NCBI GenBank assembly: GCA_016704345.1
Contig: JADJAH010000002.1
Coordinates: 1 to 24,802, forward strand
Reading direction: 5' to 3'
Length of the DNA: 24,802 nt
Source of the DNA: Ignavibacteria bacterium
GTDB taxonomy: Bacteria; Bacteroidota; Ignavibacteria; Tepidaquicellales; Tepidaquicellaceae
Position 1 is the first letter of the stretch, and each line of letters begins with the position of its first letter. A program made the translations under genes and the position numbers. Below the pieces are notes generated by a model that ran no database searches, was not told where the DNA came from, and was given only the letters and a program-made list of their open reading frames with translations. Below, in pieces: positions 16,620 through 24,802 of the stretch.

Positions 16620-18890
16620 ATGAAAAGTCTGGTATTGAAATTCGGCTTAATGATGATTGCTTTGATCCAATTGCTTAGCCCGGGCAAGGCATTATCATAT
16701 ATTGAGAGCATAAATCCTGCTCTGAATTCACACAGCAAACCGGCTAACGGAAATATTACGGTCATGTTTTCGTATGAAATGAATGCGTCAACTATGAACA
16801 ATGAGACCGTGCTGATTGACGGCTCGCAATCGGGAAGAATTCAATCAACGATTACTTATAACCCTACTACGCAAACCGCTACCATAGATCCTGTCAGGAA
16901 CATGAAGCCGGGCGAATGGATACATGTTCAACTCACATCCGGTATTCAAACACTGTATCATGGATCAATCCAAACTTACTCACACAACTTCAAGGTCAAA
17001 CCAATTGGCGGAAGCGGAGTATTTGTGGAAACATTGTCCAGTCAGCTGGGAACCAATTCCGGAATTATAGGAACGGCAGATTTTGACGGAGACGGCGATC
17101 TTGATATTCTGGCTAAGAGTACAGAAGGATCAGGTGAGAAAATATTCATTTATAAGAATGACGGCACTGGAAGTTTCAATGACTCCTCTGCCAAATCTGA
17201 TATTGCACCGGGCTTCAGGAGGTGTCTGATTGCTGACTATGACAATGACGGAGACCTGGATGTGGGAATTGATCATCTTTGGTTGTATGGTGACTTTTAT
17301 GTCAGAATTTACAAGAATGACGGAGCGGGTGTATTCAATTATTTCTCGCAGTTTGTAAATTATCGACTATTCTCACTGGAGCAAGGAGATGTAGATAATG
17401 ATGAAGATGTCGATTTTGTTGTGCTCGAATATGGCGCCATTCGCCCATTCAGAAATGATGGAAACGGTAACTTCTCTTCTAATGAATACTATCTTGTCGG
17501 ATGTGATGAATACTTTGACGCAGGAAGCATTGCTATGGACGATTTCGATGCTGACAATGATCTTGACCTTTACTATCTCGGATGGTCGCACGGAGAAGAA
17601 CGAACTTGCCAGGAAGGAAGGTGCTATCTTAACAACGGGAATGGAACGTTTCAAAGATACTTTGTTCATCCAATCCCATATGGAGAATTCGTAGCTGAAG
17701 ATCTAAACAATGACAGATATATAGATCTGTTAATGCCTGGTGCTCGCACGATCTACTTCTATCCACCTCTAAATTTTGTTGAATCCGCTTATCCCGGAAG
17801 CGCTACAACCGGGGACTTTGACGGTGACGCAGATATCGATCTCGTAAATCCGGGAGGTGTTAATACTCAGCCTGTCATCTATTTCAACGATGGCAACGGG
17901 CACTTTACAAGTGGTTCCTCATCAGGTGCTGAGGGAAAAGGCGGAGGATTTCCGTGCGGGGATTTTGATAATGATGGTGACCTTGATATAATGAAGGAAG
18001 GATCTCAGTCGGGAGAAATTGTGCTTTATAAGAATTTCACAACCTGCCTGATCAGCGGACCCACTGTAATAAATCTTGATTCAACAATGATATTGTTCCA
18101 CTGCTCCGATAATGATGGGTACTGGACTCTTGTTAACAACTCTCTCTGCAACGCTTCAATTTCCGGAAATAATTCAGGCGATAGCATCTTTGTGAATGCC
18201 GGAAGTTCGGAGGGCTCATTCACACTCAGCTTCTTCTGGCCGGACAGTGCATGGCATTGCTCAAGAGTAATCTCGGTTGACAATCCGATGCCGGTGGAAC
18301 TTTCAGGATTTGCAGCAACAGTTTCAGGAAGGGATGTTGTGCTGAACTGGAAAACTCTTTCGGAGATTAACAGCCGGGGATTTGACGTTGAAAGGGCTTC
18401 AACAAATAGAACATGGAGCAAGATCGGATTCCTCAGTTGCATCGGCAATTCAAACACTCAGACGGAATACTCGTTTACAGACAAAGGTTTGCTGACAGGC
18501 AAATATAATTACCGGCTCAAACAGATTGACCTGAACGGAAACCAGGAATACTTTGAACTTGGGAATGAAGTTGTGATAGGAATTCCGGCAGAATTCAATC
18601 TGTCGCAGAATTATCCAAACCCATTCAATCCGGTTACAAAGATTGATTATGAAATTCCTAATGATGGAAACGCTTCACTTGTGATCTATGATGTCAACGG
18701 AAAGGAAGTGAGAAAATTGACTTCAGGATTTAAGCCTGCAGGATATTATACTGAATCTTTTGACGCTGCCGGACTCTCAAGCGGAGTATATTTTTACAGA
18801 TTGAAACTTAATGCAAATGCAGGAAAAGGAACCGGTAAAGAAAATGGTACTAATGAAATAGTGACATATGTCCCCTCAGAAAAACAGTAG
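16620..18890 (+). CDS. Secreted FG-GAP/VCBS repeat protein with Ig-like domain and T9SS sorting domain
   Basis: I chose ATG 16620 because it begins a good signal peptide (MKSLVLKFGLMMIALIQLL, cut near GKALS). ATG 16587 would add 11 residues in front of it. The protein has about 756 residues. Residues 27-130 are an Ig-like domain of the SbsA/Big_5 type (NPALNSHSKPANGNITVMFS). Residues 150-460 hold about seven FG-GAP/VCBS repeats with calcium-loop motifs: DFDGDGDLD, DYDNDGDLD, DVDNDEDVD, DFDADNDLD, DLNNDRYID, DFDGDADID, DFDNDGDLD. These fold as a beta-propeller used in adhesion or ligand binding. A beta domain follows, and from about residue 660 the sorting domain (LSQNYPNPFNPVTKIDYEIP). Oddly, after GVYFYRLKLNA the end is a Gly/Lys/Asn-rich tail instead of the usual basic KKM-type ending. 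The frame is intact. Confidence 0.9.
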   Translation: MKSLVLKFGLMMIALIQLLSPGKALSYIESINPALNSHSKPANGNITVMFSYEMNASTMNNETVLIDGSQSGRIQSTITYNPTTQTATIDPVRNMKPGEWIHVQLTSGIQTLYHGSIQTYSHNFKVKPIGGSGVFVETLSSQLGTNSGIIGTADFDGDGDLDILAKSTEGSGEKIFIYKNDGTGSFNDSSAKSDIAPGFRRCLIADYDNDGDLDVGIDHLWLYGDFYVRIYKNDGAGVFNYFSQFVNYRLFSLEQGDVDNDEDVDFVVLEYGAIRPFRNDGNGNFSSNEYYLVGCDEYFDAGSIAMDDFDADNDLDLYYLGWSHGEERTCQEGRCYLNNGNGTFQRYFVHPIPYGEFVAEDLNNDRYIDLLMPGARTIYFYPPLNFVESAYPGSATTGDFDGDADIDLVNPGGVNTQPVIYFNDGNGHFTSGSSSGAEGKGGGFPCGDFDNDGDLDIMKEGSQSGEIVLYKNFTTCLISGPTVINLDSTMILFHCSDNDGYWTLVNNSLCNASISGNNSGDSIFVNAGSSEGSFTLSFFWPDSAWHCSRVISVDNPMPVELSGFAATVSGRDVVLNWKTLSEINSRGFDVERASTNRTWSKIGFLSCIGNSNTQTEYSFTDKGLLTGKYNYRLKQIDLNGNQEYFELGNEVVIGIPAEFNLSQNYPNPFNPVTKIDYEIPNDGNASLVIYDVNGKEVRKLTSGFKPAGYYTESFDAAGLSSGVYFYRLKLNANAGKGTGKENGTNEIVTYVPSEKQ

Positions 18891-18908
18891 AATATCTGAG
18901 CTATAGCA

Positions 18909-18992
18909 GCTGTTGGTGTTCCAAAAAGTTTACATGATTTGATTTGTAAAATTGATTTGGCTTTCCAAGCAAACTTTTTGGTCACTAACAGC
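18909..18992. repeat. Imperfect 22-bp inverted repeat after the FG-GAP gene
   Basis: The arms are 18909-18931 (GCTGTTGGTGTTCCAAAAAGTTT, quoted in parts: GCTGTTGGTG then CCAAAAAGTTT) and 18971-18992 (AAACTTTTTGG then TCACTAACAGC). The inner 11 bp pair perfectly, the outer part with small mismatches, over a 39-nt AT-rich loop. It starts about 20 nt after the stop codon. It could be a terminator-like structure or one end of a small mobile repeat. Confidence 0.55.
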
Positions 18993-19008
18993 CATCCCCA
19001 AACACTGC

Positions 19009-19318
19009 TGTCCAAAACGTTTATGTATTTCGAAAATTCATTCGAAATCAAGCTGGAAAGTTAGAAAAAATTCGGTTCGGAAAAACAACCCGCCTCATCA
19101 TAATTGCCGTTAAGAAATTGTGAGCTTTGGCGTCCGTGAATTTCCTTCTGACGAACACAGTGCTCTTCTGTCGTGTGAGGAGTTGAATTCACGTAGCCAC
19201 GAGGGGCAAGCATATTGCTCTGTTGGCTTTCTTTTGATCCCCCAAAGAAAGCGGAAATGATTTTATTCTATGTAAATGGTTCGAGCAAACTGTTTTCCAA
19301 GTAAAACGTTTTGGACAG
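19009..19318. repeat. 15-bp perfect inverted repeat bounding a 280-nt segment
   Basis: CTGTCCAAAACGTTT at 19009-19023 is the exact reverse complement of AAACGTTTTGGACAG at 19304-19318. ATCCCCAA occurs near both, outside the arms. Between them lie three further hairpins: ATTTCGAA/TTCGAAAT (19027-19048), the 19129-19198 stem, and GCTTTCTTT/AAAGAAAGC (19226-19252, loop TGATCCCCC). There is no coding capacity. The layout is compatible with a MITE-like element or a structured RNA. Confidence 0.5.
19129..19198. ncRNA. Candidate structured RNA hairpin
   Basis: GGC...CGTGAATT (19129-19142) pairs with AATTCACG...GCC (19186-19198). Inside, ACAG/CTGT closes a 7-nt loop (TGCTCTT). Strand and function are unknown; it might equally be a palindromic DNA repeat. 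Confidence 0.2.
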
Positions 19319-19345
19319 ATGTGATCCCCAAATTATCCTCAAGTT

Positions 19346-19353
19346 TATATTTG
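19346..19353 (+). promoter_or_regulatory. TAnnTTTG box upstream of the DUF2130 gene
   Basis: TATATTTG fits the Bacteroidota -7 box and lies about 98 nt before the ATG. No matching -33 box at normal spacing was found. Confidence 0.25.
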
Positions 19354-19450
19354 CCTTGATATAAAAATTTAGAATCACTTTTCTTGTCATCTTAAATCAA
19401 AGCAAAGCATCTAATTTTATTTTCTTAATTAGTCTACTAACAATCACTAT

Positions 19451-20713
19451 ATGAATCAGGAAAGAACCAACATCAAGTGCCCTAACTGCGGCTTTGAAAT
19501 TGACGTGAATGAAATTCTCTATCATCAGCTTGAAGAAGAGATTAAGAAAGATTACGACCAAAGATCTGTTCAGAAGGAAAAAGACATTCAGTCAAGATTG
19601 CAGTCACTGAGGCTTGAGCAGGAAAAGTTTGAAAAGGAAAAGCAGGAAATGGATTCATTGGTCACTGATCAGGTCAGCCTCAAGCTTAAGGAAGAACGTG
19701 CTAATATCGAAAAAGACTTCCGCATCAAGTTTGAAAAAGAGAATGAATCACAGCTTGGAGAACTGAAAAAAGAATTAGAAGAAAAATCTGCACAGGTAAA
19801 AGACCTGAACAAGACCAAAGCAGAGATCGAACGGCTTAAGCGAGAGAAGGAAGAACTGTCAGATAAGATCACTTTGGAGAAGGAAGTGGAATTTTCTGAT
19901 AAGCTGAAAAATGAACGCTCGAAGATCACTAAACAAGTTGAAGACTCTATTGCTATGAAACTCAAAGAGCGTGAAAAAGTAATTGATGATCTTAAGAATC
20001 AACTTAACGAAGCAAAGAGAAAAGCAGAACAGGGCTCGATGCAATTGCAGGGAGAAGTACAGGAGCTGGCAATTGAAGAATGGCTGAAGGCAAAGTTCCC
20101 GCTTGATACGATCGGAGAGGTGAAGAAAGGCGCAAGGGGAGCGGATTGTCTGCAGATAGTCAACACACAGTTGCGACAAAACTGCGGTTGTATCTATTAT
20201 GAAAGCAAGCGAACGAAAGATTTTCAGCCTTCATGGATAGAGAAATTCAAGACGGATATGCGGAGCAAGGGAGCTGCTTTCGGAGTGCTTGTAACAGATG
20301 TCATGCCGAAAGACATGGATAGGCTTGGGCAGAAAGATGGTATATGGATCTGCACTTTTGAAGAGTTCAAAGGTCTTTGTTTCGTGATCAGAGAAGCTGT
20401 TATATTGCTGAATAATGCAGTCGCGACGCAGGAAAACAAAGGCGACAAAGTGAACATGCTTTATGATTATTTAACAGGCAATGAATTCAGGCAACAGATC
20501 GAAGCTATTGTTGAAGGATTTACACAGATGAACCACGACCTTGACAGCGAACGAAGGGCAATGGAAGGCATCTGGAAGAAGAGGGAAAAACAGATTCAGA
20601 AAGTTCTGCTCAATACTAATCACATGTATCACTCAATAAAAGGCATTGCAGGAAATGCTATCGGTACAATCAAGATGCTTGAGCTTCCGGCAGGTGATGA
20701 AGATGATAGTTAA
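19451..20713 (+). CDS. DUF2130 domain protein with zinc-ribbon and coiled coil
   Basis: An intact 420-residue frame from ATG 19451. The N-terminus IKCPNCGFEIDV carries a CxxC half zinc-ribbon. Residues 25-205 are a long Glu/Lys-rich coiled coil. The C-terminal half is the DUF2130 domain, with EWLKAKFPLDTIGEVKKG, then GADCLQIV (about 230), IYYESKRTKDFQPSWIEKFK (about 250) and FGVLVTDVMPKDM. The spaced D ... E-S-K arrangement resembles the PD-(D/E)XK nuclease core, which is my inference. The overall order of metal ribbon, coiled coil and nuclease-like domain is normal for the family. Function is not established; a DNA-processing role is plausible. It ends 17 nt from the convergent mutL stop, with no visible terminator between. 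Confidence 0.85.
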   Translation: MNQERTNIKCPNCGFEIDVNEILYHQLEEEIKKDYDQRSVQKEKDIQSRLQSLRLEQEKFEKEKQEMDSLVTDQVSLKLKEERANIEKDFRIKFEKENESQLGELKKELEEKSAQVKDLNKTKAEIERLKREKEELSDKITLEKEVEFSDKLKNERSKITKQVEDSIAMKLKEREKVIDDLKNQLNEAKRKAEQGSMQLQGEVQELAIEEWLKAKFPLDTIGEVKKGARGADCLQIVNTQLRQNCGCIYYESKRTKDFQPSWIEKFKTDMRSKGAAFGVLVTDVMPKDMDRLGQKDGIWICTFEEFKGLCFVIREAVILLNNAVATQENKGDKVNMLYDYLTGNEFRQQIEAIVEGFTQMNHDLDSERRAMEGIWKKREKQIQKVLLNTNHMYHSIKGIAGNAIGTIKMLELPAGDEDDS

Positions 20714-20730
20714 TATTACCAGAGAAGAAG

Positions 20731-22559
20731 TTACGTTCTGCTGAAACGCTTATCGAGTTCGTCAGTCGTGATTCGTATTACGGTCGGCCTTCCGTGTGGG
20801 CAAACGTAAGGCATCTTGCATGCGAAAAGATCATCAATCAGATTTGTCATTTCGCCCGGTGTCAGCTTGTCTCCGGATTTTATCGCGCTTCTGCATGAGA
20901 ATGATTTTGCAAGATTATCTCTCTTGTCTAAATTCAGCTTCAATTCATATTCTTTGAATTGCTCAATGAGCCGAGAAGAATCTTGTTCTCATCTCCCAAC
21001 CGCACATCCGAAGGTACTCCGGTGATTTCGACTGTTTCATCGCCGATGAAGTTCAACCCGAATCCAAGATTAGTGATTTCTTCGTTAAGTTCTTTTGCAA
21101 GATGAAAGTCGATCTTTGACAAAGTTGTTTTCACAGGGATGAGCAATTGTTGTGAGAATGATGAATGAGATTCCATCCAAAGCAATGCTCTCTCGTAAAG
21201 AATTCTCTCGTGTGCCGCATGCTGATCAATTATCATGAAGCCTGTTTCTGTCTGGCACATGATGTACTTGAGCTGAAATTGCCAAACATTAAATCCTTCG
21301 TATTCTGACTTTCGGCTGTGCTCAAATACATTTGACTGCATAGTCGGCATTGCTTCCGGAACATCTCTTTCTTCCGGCCTGTATCCGCCTGCATCAAGAA
21401 TGGAATGAATGCTAACTCCCGATCCGCCCCTTTGTGAAACATCCTGCCAATGCCTTTCATGCCTTGTCGCAGGCGTGTCTCTCGATTCTCTGGACGGTTG
21501 AGTAAATGTAAATGATTCGCTGTCACCGCCGAGAGAAAGCGTGTTCGAGAATCCTACATTGAAAACCAGGTCGGCTTTTCCCAGCGCTTCTTTGACGGAC
21601 TTCCTGATAGTGCCGAATGCAAGACTTTCATCTTCAAACTTTACTTCCATCTTTGACGGATGAACATTCACATCTACTTTCTTCGGGTCGATTTCAATGA
21701 ACAGAAAGAAAGAAGGGTAATCTCCTTTTTCAATCAGGTCATCATAACCGGAGTAAACTGCGAAGTTAAGATTCTTGTTGGTAAAGTAACGATTGTTCAG
21801 ATAAAGAAATTGATCCTGTCTGGTCTTCTTTGTAAAGTTCGGCTTAGAGATGAAACCGAAGACCCTGACCTTCTCATTCTTATAATCAACATCAATCAAT
21901 GCATCAGAAAAGTCTTTCCCAAAAATGCTGATGATCCTTTCTTTCGCAGAACTGCTTTTGAGATCAAAGATCTTGTCGTCGTTATTTATGAGTTCAAATT
22001 CTTTGTCAGGATTTGCAACGGACAATCTTACAAAAGTATCGTAGATGTGTCTGAACTCAGTTTGATTTGACTTGAGGAAGTTTCTTCTGCCAGGAGTATT
22101 GAAAAACAAATTGCGGACACTCACAGAAGTGCCCATATCTGCAGCAACTTTCGATCTCTCGACTTCTTCACTGCCTTCAATTTTAATGAATGTGGCAAGC
22201 TCATCATTCATAGTCTTTGTTCTCAGTTCCACTTGCGCGACTGAAGCTATTGATGCCAGCGCTTCGCCTCTGAATCCAAGAGTCATTATAGATTCAAGAT
22301 CTTCGTATGTTTCAACCTTGCTTGTTGAGTGACGAAGAAAACACAATGCCGCATCTTCTTCAGGCATACCCGTGCCGTTGTCAATAACCTGCACGAGAGA
22401 TTTCCCGGCATCTCTTATGATAACTGTGATTTTGCCTGCGCCGGAGTCGATTGAATTTTCCATCAATTCCTTCACAACAGATTCCGGCCGGTTTACAACT
22501 TCTCCCGCAGCGATCTTATTTGACAGCGCCTGCGAAAGTATTTTTATCTTCCCGCTCAT
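20731..22559 (-). CDS. mutL: DNA mismatch repair protein MutL, one frameshift
   Basis: MutL couples mismatch recognition by MutS to strand incision. The N-terminal GHKL ATPase is complete: IAAGEVVNRPESVVKELMEN, DNGTGM, LGFRGEALASI and GTSVSVRNLFFNTPGRR. The C-terminal domain has the endonuclease motif DQHAAHERILYE (about residue 445), and after the frame change SCRSAIK and CPHGRP, which complete the zinc-site motifs. This is therefore a nicking MutL, as in bacteria lacking MutH. A one-base loss near 20965 (between KILLGS and IEQFKEYE) splits off the last 75 or so residues. Joined, the protein is about 608 residues, normal for the family. ATG 22559 is only 2 nt after the ftsY stop, so the two are one transcript. 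Confidence 0.95.
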
Positions 22560-22561
22560 CT

Positions 22562-23507
22562 TTATTTTTCAAACATTGCTTTTACAAAACTCTCACTCTC
22601 AAATACCTGTAGATCATCTATCTGCTCACCAACTCCTATGAATCTCACCGGAAGGTTCATCTCTTTATTTATCTTAAGAACTATCCCGCCTTTGGCCGTA
22701 CCGTCGAGTTTGGTAAGAATGATTCCCGTGAGTCCGTCCAGGGCAGAGGAAAATTCCTTTGCCTGATTCAGTCCGTTCTGACCGGTTGTTGCATCTATTA
22801 CTATAAATGTTTCATGAGGTGCATCAGGAATGACTTTTTTCATAACTCTCTTGATCTTTTTCAGCTCTTCCATCAGATGTGACTTGTTATGCAATCTTCC
22901 CGCAGTGTCAACTATCACCACATCAATATCTTTTGCAGCAGCAGACTTAACAGTATCAAAAGCCACGGAAGCAGGATCAGAATTGCTGGTGCTCTGAATA
23001 ATATCCACGCCGGCTCTGCTTGCCCATATCTCAAGCTGATGATTTGCTGCTGCTCTGAAAGTATCCGCAGATCCTATTAGCACTTTTTTTCCTGCCTTGC
23101 GAAAATTGTGCGCAAGCTTTCCGATCGATGTTGTTTTTCCTACACCGTTCACGCCGACAACCATTATAACATAAGGCTTGACAGGTGAGTCAAAGTTAAA
23201 CTCATTAAATGAAGATGTAGTATCTGCAAAAATCTTTTTTATCTCTTCATTTATCATGCCCGATAATTCTTCCTGAGTCTCGTACTTGTCTTTCTTCACT
23301 CTGTCTTTGATTGACAACATCAATTGTTCGGAAGTATCAAATCCGATGTCCGAAGAAATAAGAATCTCTTCAAGCTCATTAAGGAATTCATCATCAATGG
23401 TTGCGCGTGAATTTATAAGGCGATTGACTTTTGCCAAACAAGTTATCCTTCGTCTTGTTAAGGCCTTCCTTTAGTTTTGTAAATCCGATCTTATCTAAAA
23501 ATGCCAC
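22562..23507 (-). CDS. ftsY: Signal recognition particle receptor FtsY, one N-terminal frameshift
   Basis: FtsY is the GTPase docking SRP-ribosome complexes at the membrane. Visible motifs are the P-loop GVNGVGKTTSIGKLA, SADTFRAAANHQLEIW, DTAGRLHNK, TKLDGTAKGG and the end GVGEQIDDLQVFESESFV. These are the G1-G5 and closing-loop elements of SRP GTPases. The long open frame starts only at 23437, but GTG 23507 opens VAFLDKIGFTKLKEGLNKTK, clearly the family's N-terminal helix. It joins after one extra A in the AAAA run near 23440. Total about 315 residues, without the acidic A domain of proteobacterial FtsY. It is followed by mutL 2 nt later. Confidence 0.95.
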
Positions 23508-23540
23508 TTTGTTTTTTGCTGAGTTGAAAAATTATTTAAC

Positions 23541-23577
23541 AAAAAAAGCCAAGCTCAACAAAGAGATTGGCTTTTGG
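23541..23577 (-). terminator. Intrinsic terminator of the acyl-CoA dehydrogenase gene
   Basis: Read on the minus strand, AAAAGCCAA (23575-23567) pairs with TTGGCTTTT (23552-23544) and the stem runs straight into further T residues (TTTTTTTG). It lies about 20 nt past the stop codon at 23596 and separates this gene from ftsY. Confidence 0.75.
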
Positions 23578-23595
23578 AATTTATTATTACTCTTA

Positions 23596-24737
23596 TCAGA
23601 ACATATTCAGCATGTTCCTTGCTATGACCATCTTCTGAACTTCTGAAGTTCCTTCACCTATGGTCATAAGCTTCACGTCTCTGTAAAGTTTCTCAACGGG
23701 GAATTCTTTTATGAATCCGTATCCGCCGTGGATCTGAATGGCTTCGTTTGTTGCCTTGGTTGCGATTTCGCTCGCATAAAACTTTGCCATAGCTGCAGAG
23801 AGATTTATCTCTTTGCCCTGATCTTTCATTGAAGCGGCTTTGTACGTAAGAAGTCTGGCCGCTGAGATCTCGGTTGCCATATCAGCAAGTTTGAATTGTA
23901 TTCCCTGAAACTCCGAAAGCGATTTGCCGAACTGTTTTCTTTCCTGCGAATATTTCAGAGAAGCGTCAAGTGCGCCTTGTGCAATGCCCAGCGAAAGAGC
24001 CGCGATAGCAATTCTGCCTCCGTCAAGTATCTTCATGCATTGCTTAAAGCCTTGTCCTTCTTCGCCGATCAGATTCTCAGCCGGCACTTCCAGATTTTCG
24101 AAAATTAATTCAGCAGTATCAGAAGCCCGCATGCCTAGCTTATTCTCTTTCTTTCCTGTCTTGAAACCTTCCCATCCCTTTTCCACAATAAATGCTGAGA
24201 TTCCGTTCTTGCCTTTTTCTTTGTCTGTAATTGCCGTTATCACAGCAGTCTCGCCAACACTTCCGTGAGTGATGAAAAGTTTGCTTCCGTTTACAACATA
24301 GTGCCCGTTCTTTCTTTCAGCCGTAGTTGCCATTCCTGCCGCATCACTTCCTGAAACATTTTCCGTAAGTCCCCATGCACCGAGCTTCTTGCCCGTTGTA
24401 AGATCGGGGAGATATTTTTTCTTGAGTGATTCGTTTGCAAAACTATATATGTGATTCGTGCAGAGACCGTTGTGAGCAGCAACTGTAAGTCCTATAGAGG
24501 GATCCACTCTTGAGATCTCTTCTGACAATTATCGCATATTCCATTGTAAAAATTAGATCCCCGTATTCTTCCGGGAAAATTATGCCGAGAAATCCAATGT
24601 CTCCCATTTTGGGCAATCTCCATCGGGAATTCCTGTGATTCGTCATACTTCATTATGTGGGGAGCTATCTCATTCTGAGCAAATTCTCTGGCGAGTTTCT
24701 GTACCGTAAGTTCGTTTTCTGATAAGTTGAAGTTCAT
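23596..24737 (-). CDS. Acyl-CoA dehydrogenase, short-chain type, N-terminal frameshifts
   Basis: This FAD enzyme makes the alpha-beta double bond of acyl-CoA in beta-oxidation, passing electrons to ETF. From 24528 the frame is clean: GAWGLTENVSGSDAAGMAT (FAD/substrate binding), VNGSKLFITHGS, QERKQFGKSLSEFQGIQFKL, QIHGGYGFIKEFPVEKLYRD, and TIGEGTSEVQKMVIAR, which carries the expected catalytic Glu region of butyryl-CoA-type enzymes. The start ATG 24737 gives MNFNLSENELTVQKLAREFA. Between 24630 and 24530 at least two frame shifts must be crossed (MGDIGFLGIIFPEEYG, then FTMEYAII, then EEISRVDPSIGL). About 380 residues, normal length. It has its own terminator and probably its own promoter. Confidence 0.9.
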
Positions 24738-24763
24738 TTATATGTTTATGATTTTTTGGAGTG

Positions 24764-24771
24764 CAAATATA
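24764..24771 (-). promoter_or_regulatory. TAnnTTTG box of the acyl-CoA dehydrogenase gene
   Basis: On the minus strand TATATTTG lies 26 nt before the ATG at 24737 and matches the Bacteroidota -7 consensus. The upstream -33 position reads TTT rather than TTG. Confidence 0.4.
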
Positions 24772-24802
24772 GGCATATGACATCTTTACTAAAATGTATT
24801 TT

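Noticed and set aside
19669..19965. Ser/Phe-rich minus-strand frame within the DUF2130 gene
   Set aside because: It is the mirror of the Glu/Lys-rich coiled coil, a common antisense artefact.
1..24802. CRISPR arrays, tRNA genes, insertion sequences
   Set aside because: No regularly spaced repeats, no tRNA-like cloverleaf with a CCA end, and no transposase or integrase motif were seen on either strand.

Overview
The window looks like a bacterium of the FCB group (Bacteroidota/Chlorobiota, most like Ignavibacteria). The reasons are two secreted proteins ending in type IX secretion sorting domains of the NYPNPFNP type, FG-GAP repeats, starts without clear Shine-Dalgarno sites, several TAnnTTTG promoter-like boxes, and AT-leaning sequence. 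No tRNA, rRNA, CRISPR array, transposase or phage gene was seen.

Layout. 1-4749 (minus): a probable operon read right to left, DcaP-like porin, glutaminase, OprP/O-like porin, amidohydrolase, which suggests outer-membrane uptake coupled to hydrolysis of amides or organic nitrogen compounds. 4968-8410: two paralogous helical proteins of unknown function (plus). The first is divergent from the intact porin. The second is divergent from a truncated copy of the same porin, so a porin/helical-protein module has been duplicated. 8411-9076: palindromic interspersed repeats. 9077-11298 (minus): a large unrecognised protein with a Pro-Gly tract. 11390-15242: two copies of a pentapeptide-repeat gene, each carrying the same nearly identical 260-nt block, separated by a BASS-like transporter (minus), a poorly coding stretch and a DUF502 membrane protein (plus). 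15390-18890: two secreted proteins with C-terminal sorting domains, one with an Ig-like domain and about seven FG-GAP/VCBS repeats. 18891-19450: a gene-free block rich in inverted repeats. 19451-24737: DUF2130 protein (plus), mutL and ftsY (minus, 2 nt apart), and an acyl-CoA dehydrogenase (minus).

Quality caveat. Most genes left of about 14.6 kb, and the start of the gene at 24.5-24.7 kb, must be read through several single-base frameshifts. mutL and ftsY each carry one. Because housekeeping genes are affected and many shifts lie in short homopolymers, uncorrected sequencing indels are the simplest explanation. Real decay of the left-hand genes cannot be excluded. Coordinates of reconstructed genes are therefore given end to end across the frameshifts.
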